Source: Piscinibacter gummiphilus (GTDB lineage: Bacteria; Pseudomonadota; Gammaproteobacteria; Burkholderiales; Burkholderiaceae_C). Taken from it: DNA of 64,000 nt. Below, one piece after another: positions 15,680 to 23,546 of the stretch. The position numbers and the translations under genes were made by a program. Under the pieces are notes generated by a model. It had not been told where the DNA came from. It searched no databases and saw only the letters and a program-made list of their open reading frames with translations. Location of the stretch: assembly GCF_002116905.1 (NCBI RefSeq), contig NZ_CP015118.1, positions 3,968,001 to 4,032,000 of the forward strand. The letters run 5' to 3'. Every line of letters starts with the position of its first letter. Position 1 is the stretch's first letter.

Positions 15680-15701
15680 GACGGGCTCTGGAGTAACTTT
15701 A
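15675..15701 (-). promoter_or_regulatory. Sigma-28 promoter of fliD
   Basis: Minus strand: TAAAGTTA, 11-base spacer, GTCGAAAA. The predicted transcription start, near 15668, falls just after the first arm of the flagellin terminator, so fliD mRNA would not carry the complete hairpin. Confidence 0.75.
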
Positions 15702-15725
15702 GGCCGCCGTCACAAATTTTTTCGA

Positions 15726-16577
15726 TCAACCGCCGCGGAGCAGTGACAGGACTTGCTGCGGCAGCTGGTTCGCCTGGGCGACCATCGCGTTGCCGGCCTG
15801 CTGCAGGATCTGGGCCCGGGACATCGCCGCCGTTTCCGCCGCGAAGTCCGCATCCATGATCCGGCTGCGGGCGGCCGACTGGTTTTCCACCGCCTGCTGG
15901 AGGTTGGAGATCACCGCGTCGAAGCGCGACTGCGTGGCGCCGAAGGTGGCCCGCGTGTTGTTCACGGTGTCGAGCGCGTCGTCGATGCTGTTGATCACGT
16001 TGGCGATGGCGCCGGCGGTGGCCAGGTGGTCGATCGACGTGCTGGTGCCGGTGACGATCGAGATCGTCGTGTCGTTCGCCATGTTGTTCGTCGTCACCGT
16101 GATGGTGTCGTCGGCCGTGGTGTTCGCGCCGATCTGGAACGTCAGCGACGTGGCGTCCGCACCCAGGATGGTCTGGCCGTTGAACGTGGTGCCGCCGAGC
16201 ACGCGGGCGATCTCGTGCTGCAGTTCCACGAATTCCTTGTTCAGCGAGTCCTTGTCGTCGTCGCTGTTGGTGGAGTTGCGGGCCTGGACCGCGAGTTCGC
16301 GCATGCGCTGCAGCGAGTCACCCACCTTGGAGAGCGCGCCTTCGGCCGTCTGCGACAGCGAGATGCCGTCGTTGGCGTTGCGGATCGCGACGTTCATGCC
16401 GCGCACCTGCGCGTTCATGCGTTCGGCGATCGCCAGGCCGGCCGCGTCGTCCTTGGCCGAGTTCACCCGGAGGCCGGACGACAGACGCTGCATCGACGTC
16501 GCCAGCGAGCCCTGGGAAGCATTGAGGTTCCGCTGCGCGTTCAGCGATGCGATGTTCGTATTGATCGTCTGTGGCAT
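15726..16577 (-). CDS. fliC: Flagellin, copy 1 (the divergent one)
   Basis: The structural subunit of the filament, 283 residues. It has conserved D0/D1 ends (NTNIASLNAQRNL, SSGLRVNSAKDDAAGLAIAERM, and QILQQAGNAMVAQANQLPQQVLSLLRGG) and a very short central segment, so the protein is mostly filament core with little surface domain. Compared with copies 2 and 3 it has an RGG end in place of R, and its variable centre (TVTTNNMANDTTISIVTGTSTSI) is clearly different. I see no sigma-28-type promoter in the 240 bases upstream, unlike the other two copies. Small flagellins of this size are often glycosylated. Confidence 0.95.
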   Translation of the reverse strand: MPQTINTNIASLNAQRNLNASQGSLATSMQRLSSGLRVNSAKDDAAGLAIAERMNAQVRGMNVAIRNANDGISLSQTAEGALSKVGDSLQRMRELAVQARNSTNSDDDKDSLNKEFVELQHEIARVLGGTTFNGQTILGADATSLTFQIGANTTADDTITVTTNNMANDTTISIVTGTSTSIDHLATAGAIANVINSIDDALDTVNNTRATFGATQSRFDAVISNLQQAVENQSAARSRIMDADFAAETAAMSRAQILQQAGNAMVAQANQLPQQVLSLLRGG

Positions 16578-16727
16578 GAAAGCACTCCTTCAAGAATCGA
16601 ATGACTCCCGGTTCGATGACCGGCATTGCGTTCCGCCGCATCGGGAAACTTCCCCCGTGTGACGGCGCACAAGGCCGGCAATTCGCACCGCAGACCCGTA
16701 GACCCGATTCTGAAAGCGCCCCACCAA

Positions 16728-16772
16728 GACAAAAGGCGGAAATGAAGGGAAAGCCCCCTCCATTTCCGCCTT
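16728..16772 (-). terminator. Terminator of the second flagellin gene
   Basis: A perfect 12-base stem (AAGGCGGAAATG 16733-16744, CATTTCCGCCTT 16761-16772) followed on the minus strand by TTTTGTCTT. A second palindrome nearer the gene (GACCCGGCC 16783-16791, GGCCGGGTC 16796-16804) may help. Confidence 0.85.
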
Positions 16773-16817
16773 CGGTGGTTTCGACCCGGCCGGCAGGCCG
16801 GGTCACCCCCGGGACGA

Positions 16818-17663
16818 TCAGCGCAGCAGCGACAGCACTTGCTGCGGTGCCTGGTTCGCCTGGGCGATCATCGCGTTGCCCGCCTGCTGGAGGATCTGCG
16901 CTCGGGACAGGTTGGCCGTCTCCGAGGCGAAGTCGGCGTCCATGATGCGGCTGCGGGCGGCCGACTGGTTTTCCACCGACTGCTGCAGGTTGGCGATCAC
17001 CGCGTCGAAGCGCGATTGCGTGGCACCGAAGGTGGCGCGCTTGTTGTTGATCGTGTCGATCGCGGTGTCGATGTCGTCGATCACGGTGGCGATGGCGCCG
17101 GCCGTGGCGGTGTTGTCGATCTTGGCGGTGTTGACCGTCACGGCGGTGATCGTCGTGTCCTGGGTCATGTCGGTCGTGTTGACCGTGATGACGTCGTCCG
17201 TCGTCGTGTTGGCACCGACCTGGAAGGTCAGGGCCGTGGCGTCGGAGCCGAGGATCTTCTTGCCGTTGAAGGCCGTGCCGCCCAGAACGCGCTTGATTTC
17301 CGACTGCAGCTCGACGAACTCCTTGTTCAGCGAGTCCTTGTCGTCGTCGCTGTTGGTCGAGTTGCGGGCCTGCACGGCGAGTTCACGCATGCGCTGCAGC
17401 GAGTCACCCACCTTCGAGAGCGCGCCTTCGGCGGTCTGCGCCAGCGAGATGCCGTCGTTGCTGTTGCGGATGGCCACGTTCATGCCGCGGACTTGCGCGT
17501 TCATGCGTTCGGCGATGGCGAGGCCGGCGGCGTCGTCCTTGGCCGAGTTGATGCGCAGGCCCGAGGACAGGCGCTGCATGGATTGGGACAGCGACGACTG
17601 CGACGACACCATGTTGCGTTGGGCGTTCAGCGAGGCGATGTTGGTGTTGATGACTTGTGCCAT
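16818..17663 (-). CDS. fliC: Flagellin, copy 2
   Basis: A 281-residue flagellin with standard D0/D1 termini (AQVINTNIASLNAQRNM; QILQQAGNAMIAQANQAPQQVLSLLR) and a minimal centre made of Thr-, Asp- and Val-rich short repeats. It is nearly identical to copy 3, including long stretches identical at the DNA level, and less like copy 1. Transcription is predicted from a sigma-28 promoter about 200 bases upstream, which leaves an unusually long 5' leader. It has its own terminator, so the three flagellin genes appear to be separate units. Confidence 0.95.
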   Translation of the reverse strand: MAQVINTNIASLNAQRNMVSSQSSLSQSMQRLSSGLRINSAKDDAAGLAIAERMNAQVRGMNVAIRNSNDGISLAQTAEGALSKVGDSLQRMRELAVQARNSTNSDDDKDSLNKEFVELQSEIKRVLGGTAFNGKKILGSDATALTFQVGANTTTDDVITVNTTDMTQDTTITAVTVNTAKIDNTATAGAIATVIDDIDTAIDTINNKRATFGATQSRFDAVIANLQQSVENQSAARSRIMDADFASETANLSRAQILQQAGNAMIAQANQAPQQVLSLLR

Positions 17664-17864
17664 GACAATTTCTCCGTTGGTTTCCGATAACTCCCGGCAA
17701 CAGCGCCGGACGGTTCAGCCACTGCCTCCGCGAGGCGTCGACTGCGACTGAGTGCCCGACGCTAGTCAACCGCTGAATCGAGGTACCGGTGGGGTTCCCT
17801 TCATCGGCCGGCTAACCGGACCACGTACTCGCTTGAATGAAAGTTGGCGAGCGCGTTGATGCAG

Positions 17865-17891
17865 TTATCGGGGGGGTGTGGGAGAACTTGA
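17865..17891 (-). promoter_or_regulatory. Sigma-28 promoter of flagellin copy 2
   Basis: Minus strand: TCAAGTTC, 11-base spacer, CCCGATAA (seven of eight bases match the -10 consensus). The start codon is about 200 bases further on. Confidence 0.8.
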
Positions 17892-17994
17892 GGCCGACAT
17901 GCCGCAGCGGAGCCCTGTCAAGGGGGTCTCGGGGCAAAGTCGTGACGGATTCGGCAGAAGAAACCGGATCCGGAAAATGAGCCCTACATCCATG

Positions 17995-18018
17995 GAAAAG
18001 CCCGCCGAGGGGCGGGCA
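17995..18018 (-). terminator. Terminator of the third flagellin gene
   Basis: On the minus strand GCCCGCC and GGCGGGC pair over a short loop, then TTTTCC. It is about 90 bases past the stop of flagellin copy 3 and upstream of the copy 2 promoter, so it insulates the two genes. Confidence 0.75.
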
Positions 18019-18105
18019 ATTCCGCGGACCACGACACCGGGCCACCCGGGGCGGGGGCCTGGCGTGGGGGGACCTCCGGCGTCTGCGCCGGAGGGTGGCC
18101 GTCGA

Positions 18106-18951
18106 TCAGCGCAGCAGCGAGAGGACTTGCTGCGGAGCCTGGTTCGCCTGGGCGATCATCGCGTTGCCGGCCTGCTGCAGGATCTGCGAGCGGGACAGGT
18201 TCGCGGTTTCCGCCGCGAAGTCGGCGTCCATGATGCGGCTGCGGGCGGCCGACTGGTTTTCCACCGACTGCTGCAGGTTGGCGATCACCGCGTCGAAGCG
18301 CGATTGCGTGGCACCGAAGGTGGCGCGCTTGTTGTTGATCGTGTCGATCGCGGTGTCGATGTCGTCGATCACGGTGGCGATGGCGCCGGCCGTGGCCGAG
18401 CTGTCGATCTTGGCGGTGTTGACCGTCACGGCGGTGATCGTCGTGTCCTGGGTCATGTCGGTCGTGTTGACCGTGATGACGTCGTCCGTCGTCGTGTTGG
18501 CACCGACCTGGAAGGTCAGGGCCGTGGCGTCGGAGCCGAGGATCTTCTTGCCGTTGAAGGCCGTGCCGCCCAGAACGCGCTTGATTTCGTTCTGCAGCTC
18601 GAGGAATTCCTTGTTCAGCGAGTCCTTGTCGTCGTCGCTGTTGGTCGAGTTGCGCGATTGCACCGCCAGTTCACGCATGCGCTGCAGCGAGTCGCCCACC
18701 TTCGAGAGCGCGCCTTCAGCGGTCTGCGCCAGCGAGATGCCGTCGTTGCTGTTGCGGATGGCCACGTTCATGCCGCGGACTTGCGCGTTCATGCGTTCGG
18801 CGATCGCGAGGCCGGCGGCGTCGTCCTTCGCCGAGTTGATCCGCAGGCCCGACGACAGACGGGTCATCGATTGAGCCAGGGAGGATTGCGCTTGCACCAT
18901 GTTGCGCTGAGCGTTCAGCGAACCGATGTTGGTGTTGATGACCTGTGCCAT
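18106..18951 (-). CDS. fliC: Flagellin, copy 3
   Basis: A 281-residue flagellin differing from copy 2 at only a small number of positions (for example IGSLNAQRNMVQAQSSLAQSM near the N-terminus and SQILQQ near the C-terminus). Both D0/D1 ends are intact and the centre is short. It has its own sigma-28 promoter about 90 bases upstream and its own terminator. It is the flagellin gene nearest the glycosyltransferase at 19231, with which it is divergent. Confidence 0.95.
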   Translation of the reverse strand: MAQVINTNIGSLNAQRNMVQAQSSLAQSMTRLSSGLRINSAKDDAAGLAIAERMNAQVRGMNVAIRNSNDGISLAQTAEGALSKVGDSLQRMRELAVQSRNSTNSDDDKDSLNKEFLELQNEIKRVLGGTAFNGKKILGSDATALTFQVGANTTTDDVITVNTTDMTQDTTITAVTVNTAKIDSSATAGAIATVIDDIDTAIDTINNKRATFGATQSRFDAVIANLQQSVENQSAARSRIMDADFAAETANLSRSQILQQAGNAMIAQANQAPQQVLSLLR

Positions 18952-19043
18952 TTTGAAAGTCCTTCAATTCGGTAGAAACCCCGGCGGCATCTGCCTGACC
19001 GGACCATCGCCCCATACACGTGATTGCGAGGGCCGTGGTGTGA

Positions 19044-19070
19044 ATTTCGGAGACCGATCGCTTTACTTGA
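19044..19070 (-). promoter_or_regulatory. Probable sigma-28 promoter of flagellin copy 3
   Basis: Minus strand: TCAAGTAA, 11-base spacer, TCCGAAAT. The match is weaker than for copy 2, but spacing and the TCAAG and CGAAAT cores are those of the other sites in this window. Confidence 0.6.
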
Positions 19071-19230
19071 GCGCTTTTTTGACCGCTTTTCAATCGATCA
19101 CATTTCTCGCCACTTGATCCACGTGCCGCACCCGGGAACTGCTCGGCATTCCGGCGCCTTCTCCGGCCTTGACCGGGAGGGGGACTGCCTAGACTCCTCG
19201 CATCCGAAGATCTTTCGACGACGCCCCCGA

Positions 19231-21150
19231 ATGGACGCACAACGCAGCACCCACCGCGCTCACAAGCACTGGCAGGCCGGCATGGCCCACGCCCAGGCCC
19301 GACGCTGGCCCGCGGCCGCGGAGGCCTTCGAGCGCGCCACGGCGCTGTCGCCGCTCGACGCACTGGTGTGGCTGAACCTCGCTCGCGCGCAGAGCCGCAT
19401 CGGCAAGCTCGACGAGGCCATCGCCTCGGCCACGCGGGCCTTCGAACTGGATCCGGCCTCGCCGCTGGCGTGCCGGCTGCTCGCCGACTGCCTGACGCTG
19501 CAGCACCGCCACGCCGAGGCCGCGGACTGCTACGGCCGGCTCTCGCCGGACGCGGTGCGCGACCATGAGTTCTTGTCGGCACACGGCATCGCCCTCTTCA
19601 GTGCCGGGCGCCTCCGCGAGTCGATCGACGTGTTTTTTCTCTCGCTTGCGCAGAAGATCGACGCCCCGCTCGTGCACTACCGCCTGGGCCTCGCCTTCAA
19701 GGACCTGCTGATGAAGGAGGAGGCCTCCGAGTGCTTCCGCACCGCGGTGTTGCTGGACCAGGGCAGCGTGCGTGCGATGGCCCTCGCGCTGCTCGTGCAC
19801 GAGAGCGCCCAGGCCTGCCAGTGGGAACACCTCGCCGAGGAGACCCGCCAGCTGCGCGAGGCCATGAACACCCTCCACCGGTCCGAGGGCAACCTGCTCT
19901 CGCCGTTCGCCTTCATCGCCATCGAATGCTCGCCCGCCGAGCAGCGCCAGGTGGGCATGCTGCGCGCGCAGGCGCTCGGTGCCGCGCTGCCGAAGCTGCC
20001 CGCGCTGCCGAAGCAGCGCCAGCCGGGCCGCATCCGCGTCGGCTACCTGTCGAGCGACTTCCACAACCACGCCACGGCACTGCTGATGGCCGAGCTGCTC
20101 GAGCAGCGTGACACGGAACGCTTCGAGGTCACGCTCTACTCCCACAGCCGCCACGACGGCTCCGCGCTGCAGCAGCGCGTGATGGCCGCCTGCGACCACT
20201 TCGTCGACGTCTCGTCGCTCGGCAACACCGCCGTGAGCGAGCGCATCCGCGCCGACGGCATCGACATCGCCGTGGACCTGAAAGGCCACACCCGCGACAG
20301 CCGCTTCGAGGTCCTCGCGGCCCGCCCCGCCCCCGTGCAGGTGAGCTACCTCGGCTACCCGGGCACCACCGGCGCCGACTACATCGACTACATCGTGGGC
20401 GACCCCGTGGTCACGCCCCTGTCCGCCGAGGCCGACTTCAGCGAAAAGATCGCCCAGATGCCCTGGTCGTACCAGCCCAACGACCGCCAGCGCGCGCTGC
20501 TGCCCTCCCCCGGGCGCGAGGCCTGCGGCCTGCCGGAAGACGCGCTGGTGCTCTGCTGCTTCAACCAGGCCTACAAGATCCTGCCCGACACGCTCGACGC
20601 GTGGGCTCGCATCCTCCACGGCGCCCCGCATGCGGTGCTGTGGCTCCTCGCCTGGAACGAGCAGGCCGAGCGCAACCTGCGCGAAGAACTCCGCCTGCGC
20701 GGCATCGACCCGTCGCGCCTGCATTTCGCCCCCAAGGTCGCGATGCAGGACCACGTCGCCCGCCTGCGCTGCGCCGACCTGTTCCTCGACACCTGGCCCT
20801 GCAACGCCCACACGACGGCCAGCGAGGCCCTCTGGGCCGGCGTGCCGGTGCTGACCTTCCCCGGGGCGACCTTCGCCTCCCGCGTGGCCGCGAGCCTCGC
20901 CCGCGCCACCCACACCGGCGAGCTGGTGTGCGACAGCGTGGACGCGTACGTGGCCAAGGCCCTGGAGCTGGCCGGCGACGGCCCGGCCCTGCAGGCCCTC
21001 CAGCAGACCCTCCAGGCGCAACGCCTGGAACTGCCCCTGTTCGACAGCCAGGCCACCACCCGCGCCCTGGAAGACCTGTTCGTGCGCATGCACGAGCGCC
21101 GCGAGGCCGGGCTCGCCCCCGACCACCTGCCCGCCAGCCTGTCAGCCTGA
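19231..21150 (+). CDS. TPR-containing O-linked N-acetylglucosaminyltransferase, SPINDLY family (GT41)
   Basis: A 639-residue protein in two parts. Residues about 1-230 are tetratricopeptide-like helices (HWQAGMAHAQARRWPAAAEAF, ALVWLNLARAQSRIGKLDEAI, DPASPLACRLLADCL). Residues about 265-620 are the catalytic SPINDLY/OGT region (RIRVGYLSSDFHNHATALLM, DLKGHTRDSRFEVLAARPAPVQVSYLGYPGTTG split across the domain, FNQAYKILP, LDTWPCNAHTTASEALWAGVP). Such enzymes transfer a sugar from a UDP-sugar to Ser/Thr of proteins. The frame opens at 19024, but the ATG at 19231 starts just before the first TPR. Divergent from flagellin copy 3 and upstream of flhDC, it is the obvious candidate for flagellin O-glycosylation (inference). 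Confidence 0.88.
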   Translation: MDAQRSTHRAHKHWQAGMAHAQARRWPAAAEAFERATALSPLDALVWLNLARAQSRIGKLDEAIASATRAFELDPASPLACRLLADCLTLQHRHAEAADCYGRLSPDAVRDHEFLSAHGIALFSAGRLRESIDVFFLSLAQKIDAPLVHYRLGLAFKDLLMKEEASECFRTAVLLDQGSVRAMALALLVHESAQACQWEHLAEETRQLREAMNTLHRSEGNLLSPFAFIAIECSPAEQRQVGMLRAQALGAALPKLPALPKQRQPGRIRVGYLSSDFHNHATALLMAELLEQRDTERFEVTLYSHSRHDGSALQQRVMAACDHFVDVSSLGNTAVSERIRADGIDIAVDLKGHTRDSRFEVLAARPAPVQVSYLGYPGTTGADYIDYIVGDPVVTPLSAEADFSEKIAQMPWSYQPNDRQRALLPSPGREACGLPEDALVLCCFNQAYKILPDTLDAWARILHGAPHAVLWLLAWNEQAERNLREELRLRGIDPSRLHFAPKVAMQDHVARLRCADLFLDTWPCNAHTTASEALWAGVPVLTFPGATFASRVAASLARATHTGELVCDSVDAYVAKALELAGDGPALQALQQTLQAQRLELPLFDSQATTRALEDLFVRMHERREAGLAPDHLPASLSA

Positions 21151-21447
21151 CCGTGGCCTTGTAGGGCATGTCATCCGCCTGACCCGGGTCAACCCGGGTC
21201 CGCGGGCCCCAAGGGGCACCATCCGTGAACCAGTGCACGCCGCACCCCGAACCCTCCCTCCAAAAGGGCGGATCGGGATGACGGCGTGTAGGTGTTTCCC
21301 TGACACGACCCACGGAAGAAGCTGGACTCAAGCGACAGAACTGCCCTGATGTCGGGTTGCTTCTCCGAACTTCACAATTCGTTCCACGTTGAGACACAAA
21401 CCCAACGACAGACAAGTCCGAAACACCTGCCGCCTTAGGAACCCAAC
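21151..21447. other. Intergenic region upstream of flhDC
   Basis: About 300 bases expected to hold the flhDC master promoter. Visible structure: a perfect inverted repeat at 21181-21200 (GACCCGGGT, CA, ACCCGGGTC) just past the glycosyltransferase, and a degenerate half REP (GGGATGACGGCG) near 21265-21285. I could not place a convincing sigma-70 or sigma-28 promoter. Confidence 0.55.
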
Positions 21448-21771
21448 ATGAACGCCGACCAGATCCTCTCCGAAATCCGTGAAGCCAACCTGTCCTACCT
21501 GATGCTGGCCCAGAGCCTGATCCGCACGGACCGCGAGCAGGCCCTCTACCGCCTCGGCATCAGCGAGGAAAGCGCCTCGATGATCGCGCTGCTGAGCCCG
21601 GCCCAGATGATGAAGATCGCTTCGGGCAACACCCTGCTGTGCCGCTTCCGCATGGACGACGACCTGGTCTGGGGCCTGCTGACCAACCACGGCAAGACCG
21701 CGTCGAACGACACGACCAGCCGCCTGCACGCCAGCATCCTGATGGCCGGCCGCCATCAAGAAGCCGCCTGA
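21448..21771 (+). CDS. flhD: Flagellar master regulator subunit FlhD
   Basis: FlhD with FlhC forms the FlhD4C2 activator of early flagellar operons. The 107-residue product has the family sequence (DQILSEIREANLSYLMLAQSLIRTD, LGISEESASMIALLSPAQMMKIAS, LLCRFRMDD). The length is standard. It is the first gene of flhDC and follows the flagellin and glycosyltransferase genes. Confidence 0.97.
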   Translation: MNADQILSEIREANLSYLMLAQSLIRTDREQALYRLGISEESASMIALLSPAQMMKIASGNTLLCRFRMDDDLVWGLLTNHGKTASNDTTSRLHASILMAGRHQEAA

Positions 21772-21828
21772 CAGACAGACCCCGATTTCCGCGACACCCC
21801 GTTCGACCCGAGACCAGGAGCAAAGACC

Positions 21829-22368
21829 ATGACGCGCACCAAGAGCATCCTCACCGAAGCCAAGCAGATCGAACGCGCCGTCACGCTGATCAACCTGGGC
21901 GCCCGCCTGCAGGTGCTGGAATCGGAGACGGACCTGAGCTACGAGCGCCTGCTGCGCCTCTATAAAGAAGTCTCGGGCAAGTCCCCGAGCAAGGGCCAGC
22001 TGCCCTTCTCCACCGACTGGTTCATGACCTGGCAGCCGAACATCCACGCGTCGCTGTTCATGAACATCCACGAGTACCTGAACAAGGTCGCCGAGATGGA
22101 CGAGATCGACACCGTCATCAAGGCCTACCAGCTGTACCAGGAACAGACCCAGGCCCAGGGCCTGGAAGCCCTGCTGTCCGTGACCCGCGCCTGGCGCCTG
22201 GTCAAGTTCGTCGACAACGGCATGCTCACCCTGACCGAATGCAACAAGTGCGGTGGCCGCTTCGTCACCCACCCGCACGAGATCGCCAAACACTACACCT
22301 GCGGCCTGTGCAACCCGCCCGCCCGCGCCGGCAAGGGCAAGGCCGCCGGCGGCATCCAGATGCACTGA
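21829..22368 (+). CDS. flhC: Flagellar master regulator subunit FlhC
   Basis: FlhC is the zinc-containing DNA-binding partner of FlhD. The 179-residue protein carries the four-cysteine cluster near the C-terminus (CNKCGG and CGLCNPP) and the ITLINLGARLQVLESETDLSYERLLRLYKEVSG-type N-terminal region, split here into its recognisable parts. It starts 57 bases after flhD with an AGGAG ribosome-binding site. Its stop is followed after about 25 bases by a sigma-28 promoter unrelated to its own expression. Confidence 0.97.
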   Translation: MTRTKSILTEAKQIERAVTLINLGARLQVLESETDLSYERLLRLYKEVSGKSPSKGQLPFSTDWFMTWQPNIHASLFMNIHEYLNKVAEMDEIDTVIKAYQLYQEQTQAQGLEALLSVTRAWRLVKFVDNGMLTLTECNKCGGRFVTHPHEIAKHYTCGLCNPPARAGKGKAAGGIQMH

Positions 22369-22391
22369 TCGAGGGCCGTCCTCGAGTCTCC

Positions 22392-22418
22392 TCAAGTTCT
22401 TCGTCCCCCTGCCGATAC
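22392..22418 (+). promoter_or_regulatory. Sigma-28 promoter between flhC and motA, upstream of a terminator
   Basis: TCAAGTTC, 11-base spacer, GCCGATAC: a strong match. The next feature downstream is a terminator at 22479, not a gene, so this promoter would make a short RNA. Confidence 0.75.
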
Positions 22419-22424
22419 ACAGGG

Positions 22425-22508
22425 GGACCGGCAACGGTTTCTTGCTTGTCTCCTCCTGGCACCCTGAAAAGTGCTTTGACGGGTCCCCTGCGGGACCCGT
22501 TTCTTTTT
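22425..22508 (+). ncRNA. Candidate sigma-28-dependent small RNA
   Basis: About 84 nucleotides between a sigma-28 promoter and an intrinsic terminator with a U-rich tail. It contains TCTCCTCCT at 22449-22457, complementary to strong Shine-Dalgarno sequences, and no open frame of note. Enterobacteria are known to make a sigma-28-dependent small RNA (MotR) from the same flhC-motA interval. The 5' end is predicted from the promoter. Confidence 0.5.
22479..22508 (+). terminator. Intrinsic terminator between flhC and motA
   Basis: ACGGGTCCC and GGGACCCGT pair in a nine-base stem with a four-base loop, then TTCTTTTT. It would end both flhDC transcripts and the short RNA from the 22392 promoter. Confidence 0.9.
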
Positions 22509-22595
22509 GTGGTGCCGCCCAGGGTCCCCGTTTCGTTTATGCGCCGGGATCGCCCCGCTGTTGCGGGGATCGGCACCCATCGCCCCGGGCGACAC

Positions 22596-22622
22596 TCAAG
22601 ACACTTGGAGCGACGCCGATAA
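22596..22622 (+). promoter_or_regulatory. Sigma-28 promoter of motAB-cheY-cheZ
   Basis: TCAAGACA, 11-base spacer, GCCGATAA: a perfect -10 box. It lies after the terminator and 30 bases before the motA start. Confidence 0.85.
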
Positions 22623-22652
22623 AGGGCGTCAGGGACACGGACTTCCAACACC

Positions 22653-23513
22653 ATGTTTGTTCTCATCGGCTACGCAGTCGCCCTCGGGTGCATCTTCGGC
22701 GCGTACATCATCCACGGCGGCAACATCTCCGTGATCATCCACGCCTTGCCGACGGAACTCATGGCCATCCTGGGCGGCGCGCTCGGCGCCTTCGTGGTGA
22801 ACAACCAGCCGAAGGTGCTCAAGGCCACCATCGCCGCCCTCCCCACGCTGCTCAAGGGCTCGAAGTACTCGAAGGCCCGGTACATGGAGCTGCTCGCGCT
22901 CATGTACGACATCCTCCAGAAGGCCCGCAAGGAAGGCCTGATGTCCATCGAAAAGGACGTCGACGCCCCGCACGAGAGCGCGGTCTTCAAGAAATACCCG
23001 ACGGTCGGCACCGACCACCACGTCGTCGAGTTCATCACCGACTACCTGCGCATGATGGTCTCGGGCAACCTGAACGCCCACGAGATCGAAAGCCTGATGG
23101 ACAACGAGATCGACACCCACCACCACGAGGCGCACGCCGTCGTCTCCGCCATCGCCCGCCTCGCCGGCGCGCTGCCGGCCTTCGGCATCGTGGCCGCCGT
23201 GCTGGGCGTGGTGAACACCATGGGTTCGGTGGGCCAGCCCCCCGCGATCCTCGGCGGCATGATCGGCTCGGCCCTCGTCGGCACGTTCCTCGGGATCCTG
23301 ATGGCCTACGGCGTGGTCGAACCGCTCGGCGGCCTGCTCGAGCAGAAGAACGACGAATCGCACAAGGAACTGCAGTGCATCAAGACCACGCTGCTCGCGA
23401 GCATGCAGGGCTATGCGCCGCAGGTGGCGGTGGAATTCGGCCGCAAGGTGCTGTACTCCACCGAGCGCCCGACGTTCTCCGAACTCGAAGGCCACGTGAA
23501 GGGCAAGAAGTGA
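22653..23513 (+). CDS. motA: Flagellar motor stator protein MotA
   Basis: MotA is the proton-channel stator subunit that pushes on the rotor. The 286-residue protein has four membrane segments (two near the N-terminus, two around residues 165-230), the cytoplasmic KARKEGLMSIE segment with the charged residues that contact FliG, and the proline-containing LPAFGIVAAVLGVVNTM segment of the channel. First gene of motA-motB-cheY-cheZ. Confidence 0.97.
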   Translation: MFVLIGYAVALGCIFGAYIIHGGNISVIIHALPTELMAILGGALGAFVVNNQPKVLKATIAALPTLLKGSKYSKARYMELLALMYDILQKARKEGLMSIEKDVDAPHESAVFKKYPTVGTDHHVVEFITDYLRMMVSGNLNAHEIESLMDNEIDTHHHEAHAVVSAIARLAGALPAFGIVAAVLGVVNTMGSVGQPPAILGGMIGSALVGTFLGILMAYGVVEPLGGLLEQKNDESHKELQCIKTTLLASMQGYAPQVAVEFGRKVLYSTERPTFSELEGHVKGKK

Positions 23514-23546
23514 CCCCCTTCCCTGCCCGCCCCGCGGAGGTGAACC

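Noticed and set aside
16578..16700. A sigma-28 promoter for flagellin copy 1 around GGAAGTTT
   Set aside because: The -35-like GGAAGTTT has GGAACGCA at the required distance, which does not resemble the -10 consensus.
22392..22508. An attenuator controlling motA
   Set aside because: A GGGGGACC segment near the promoter can pair with the terminator arm, but it sits at the predicted transcription start and motA has its own sigma-28 promoter after the terminator, so a separate small RNA explains the layout better.
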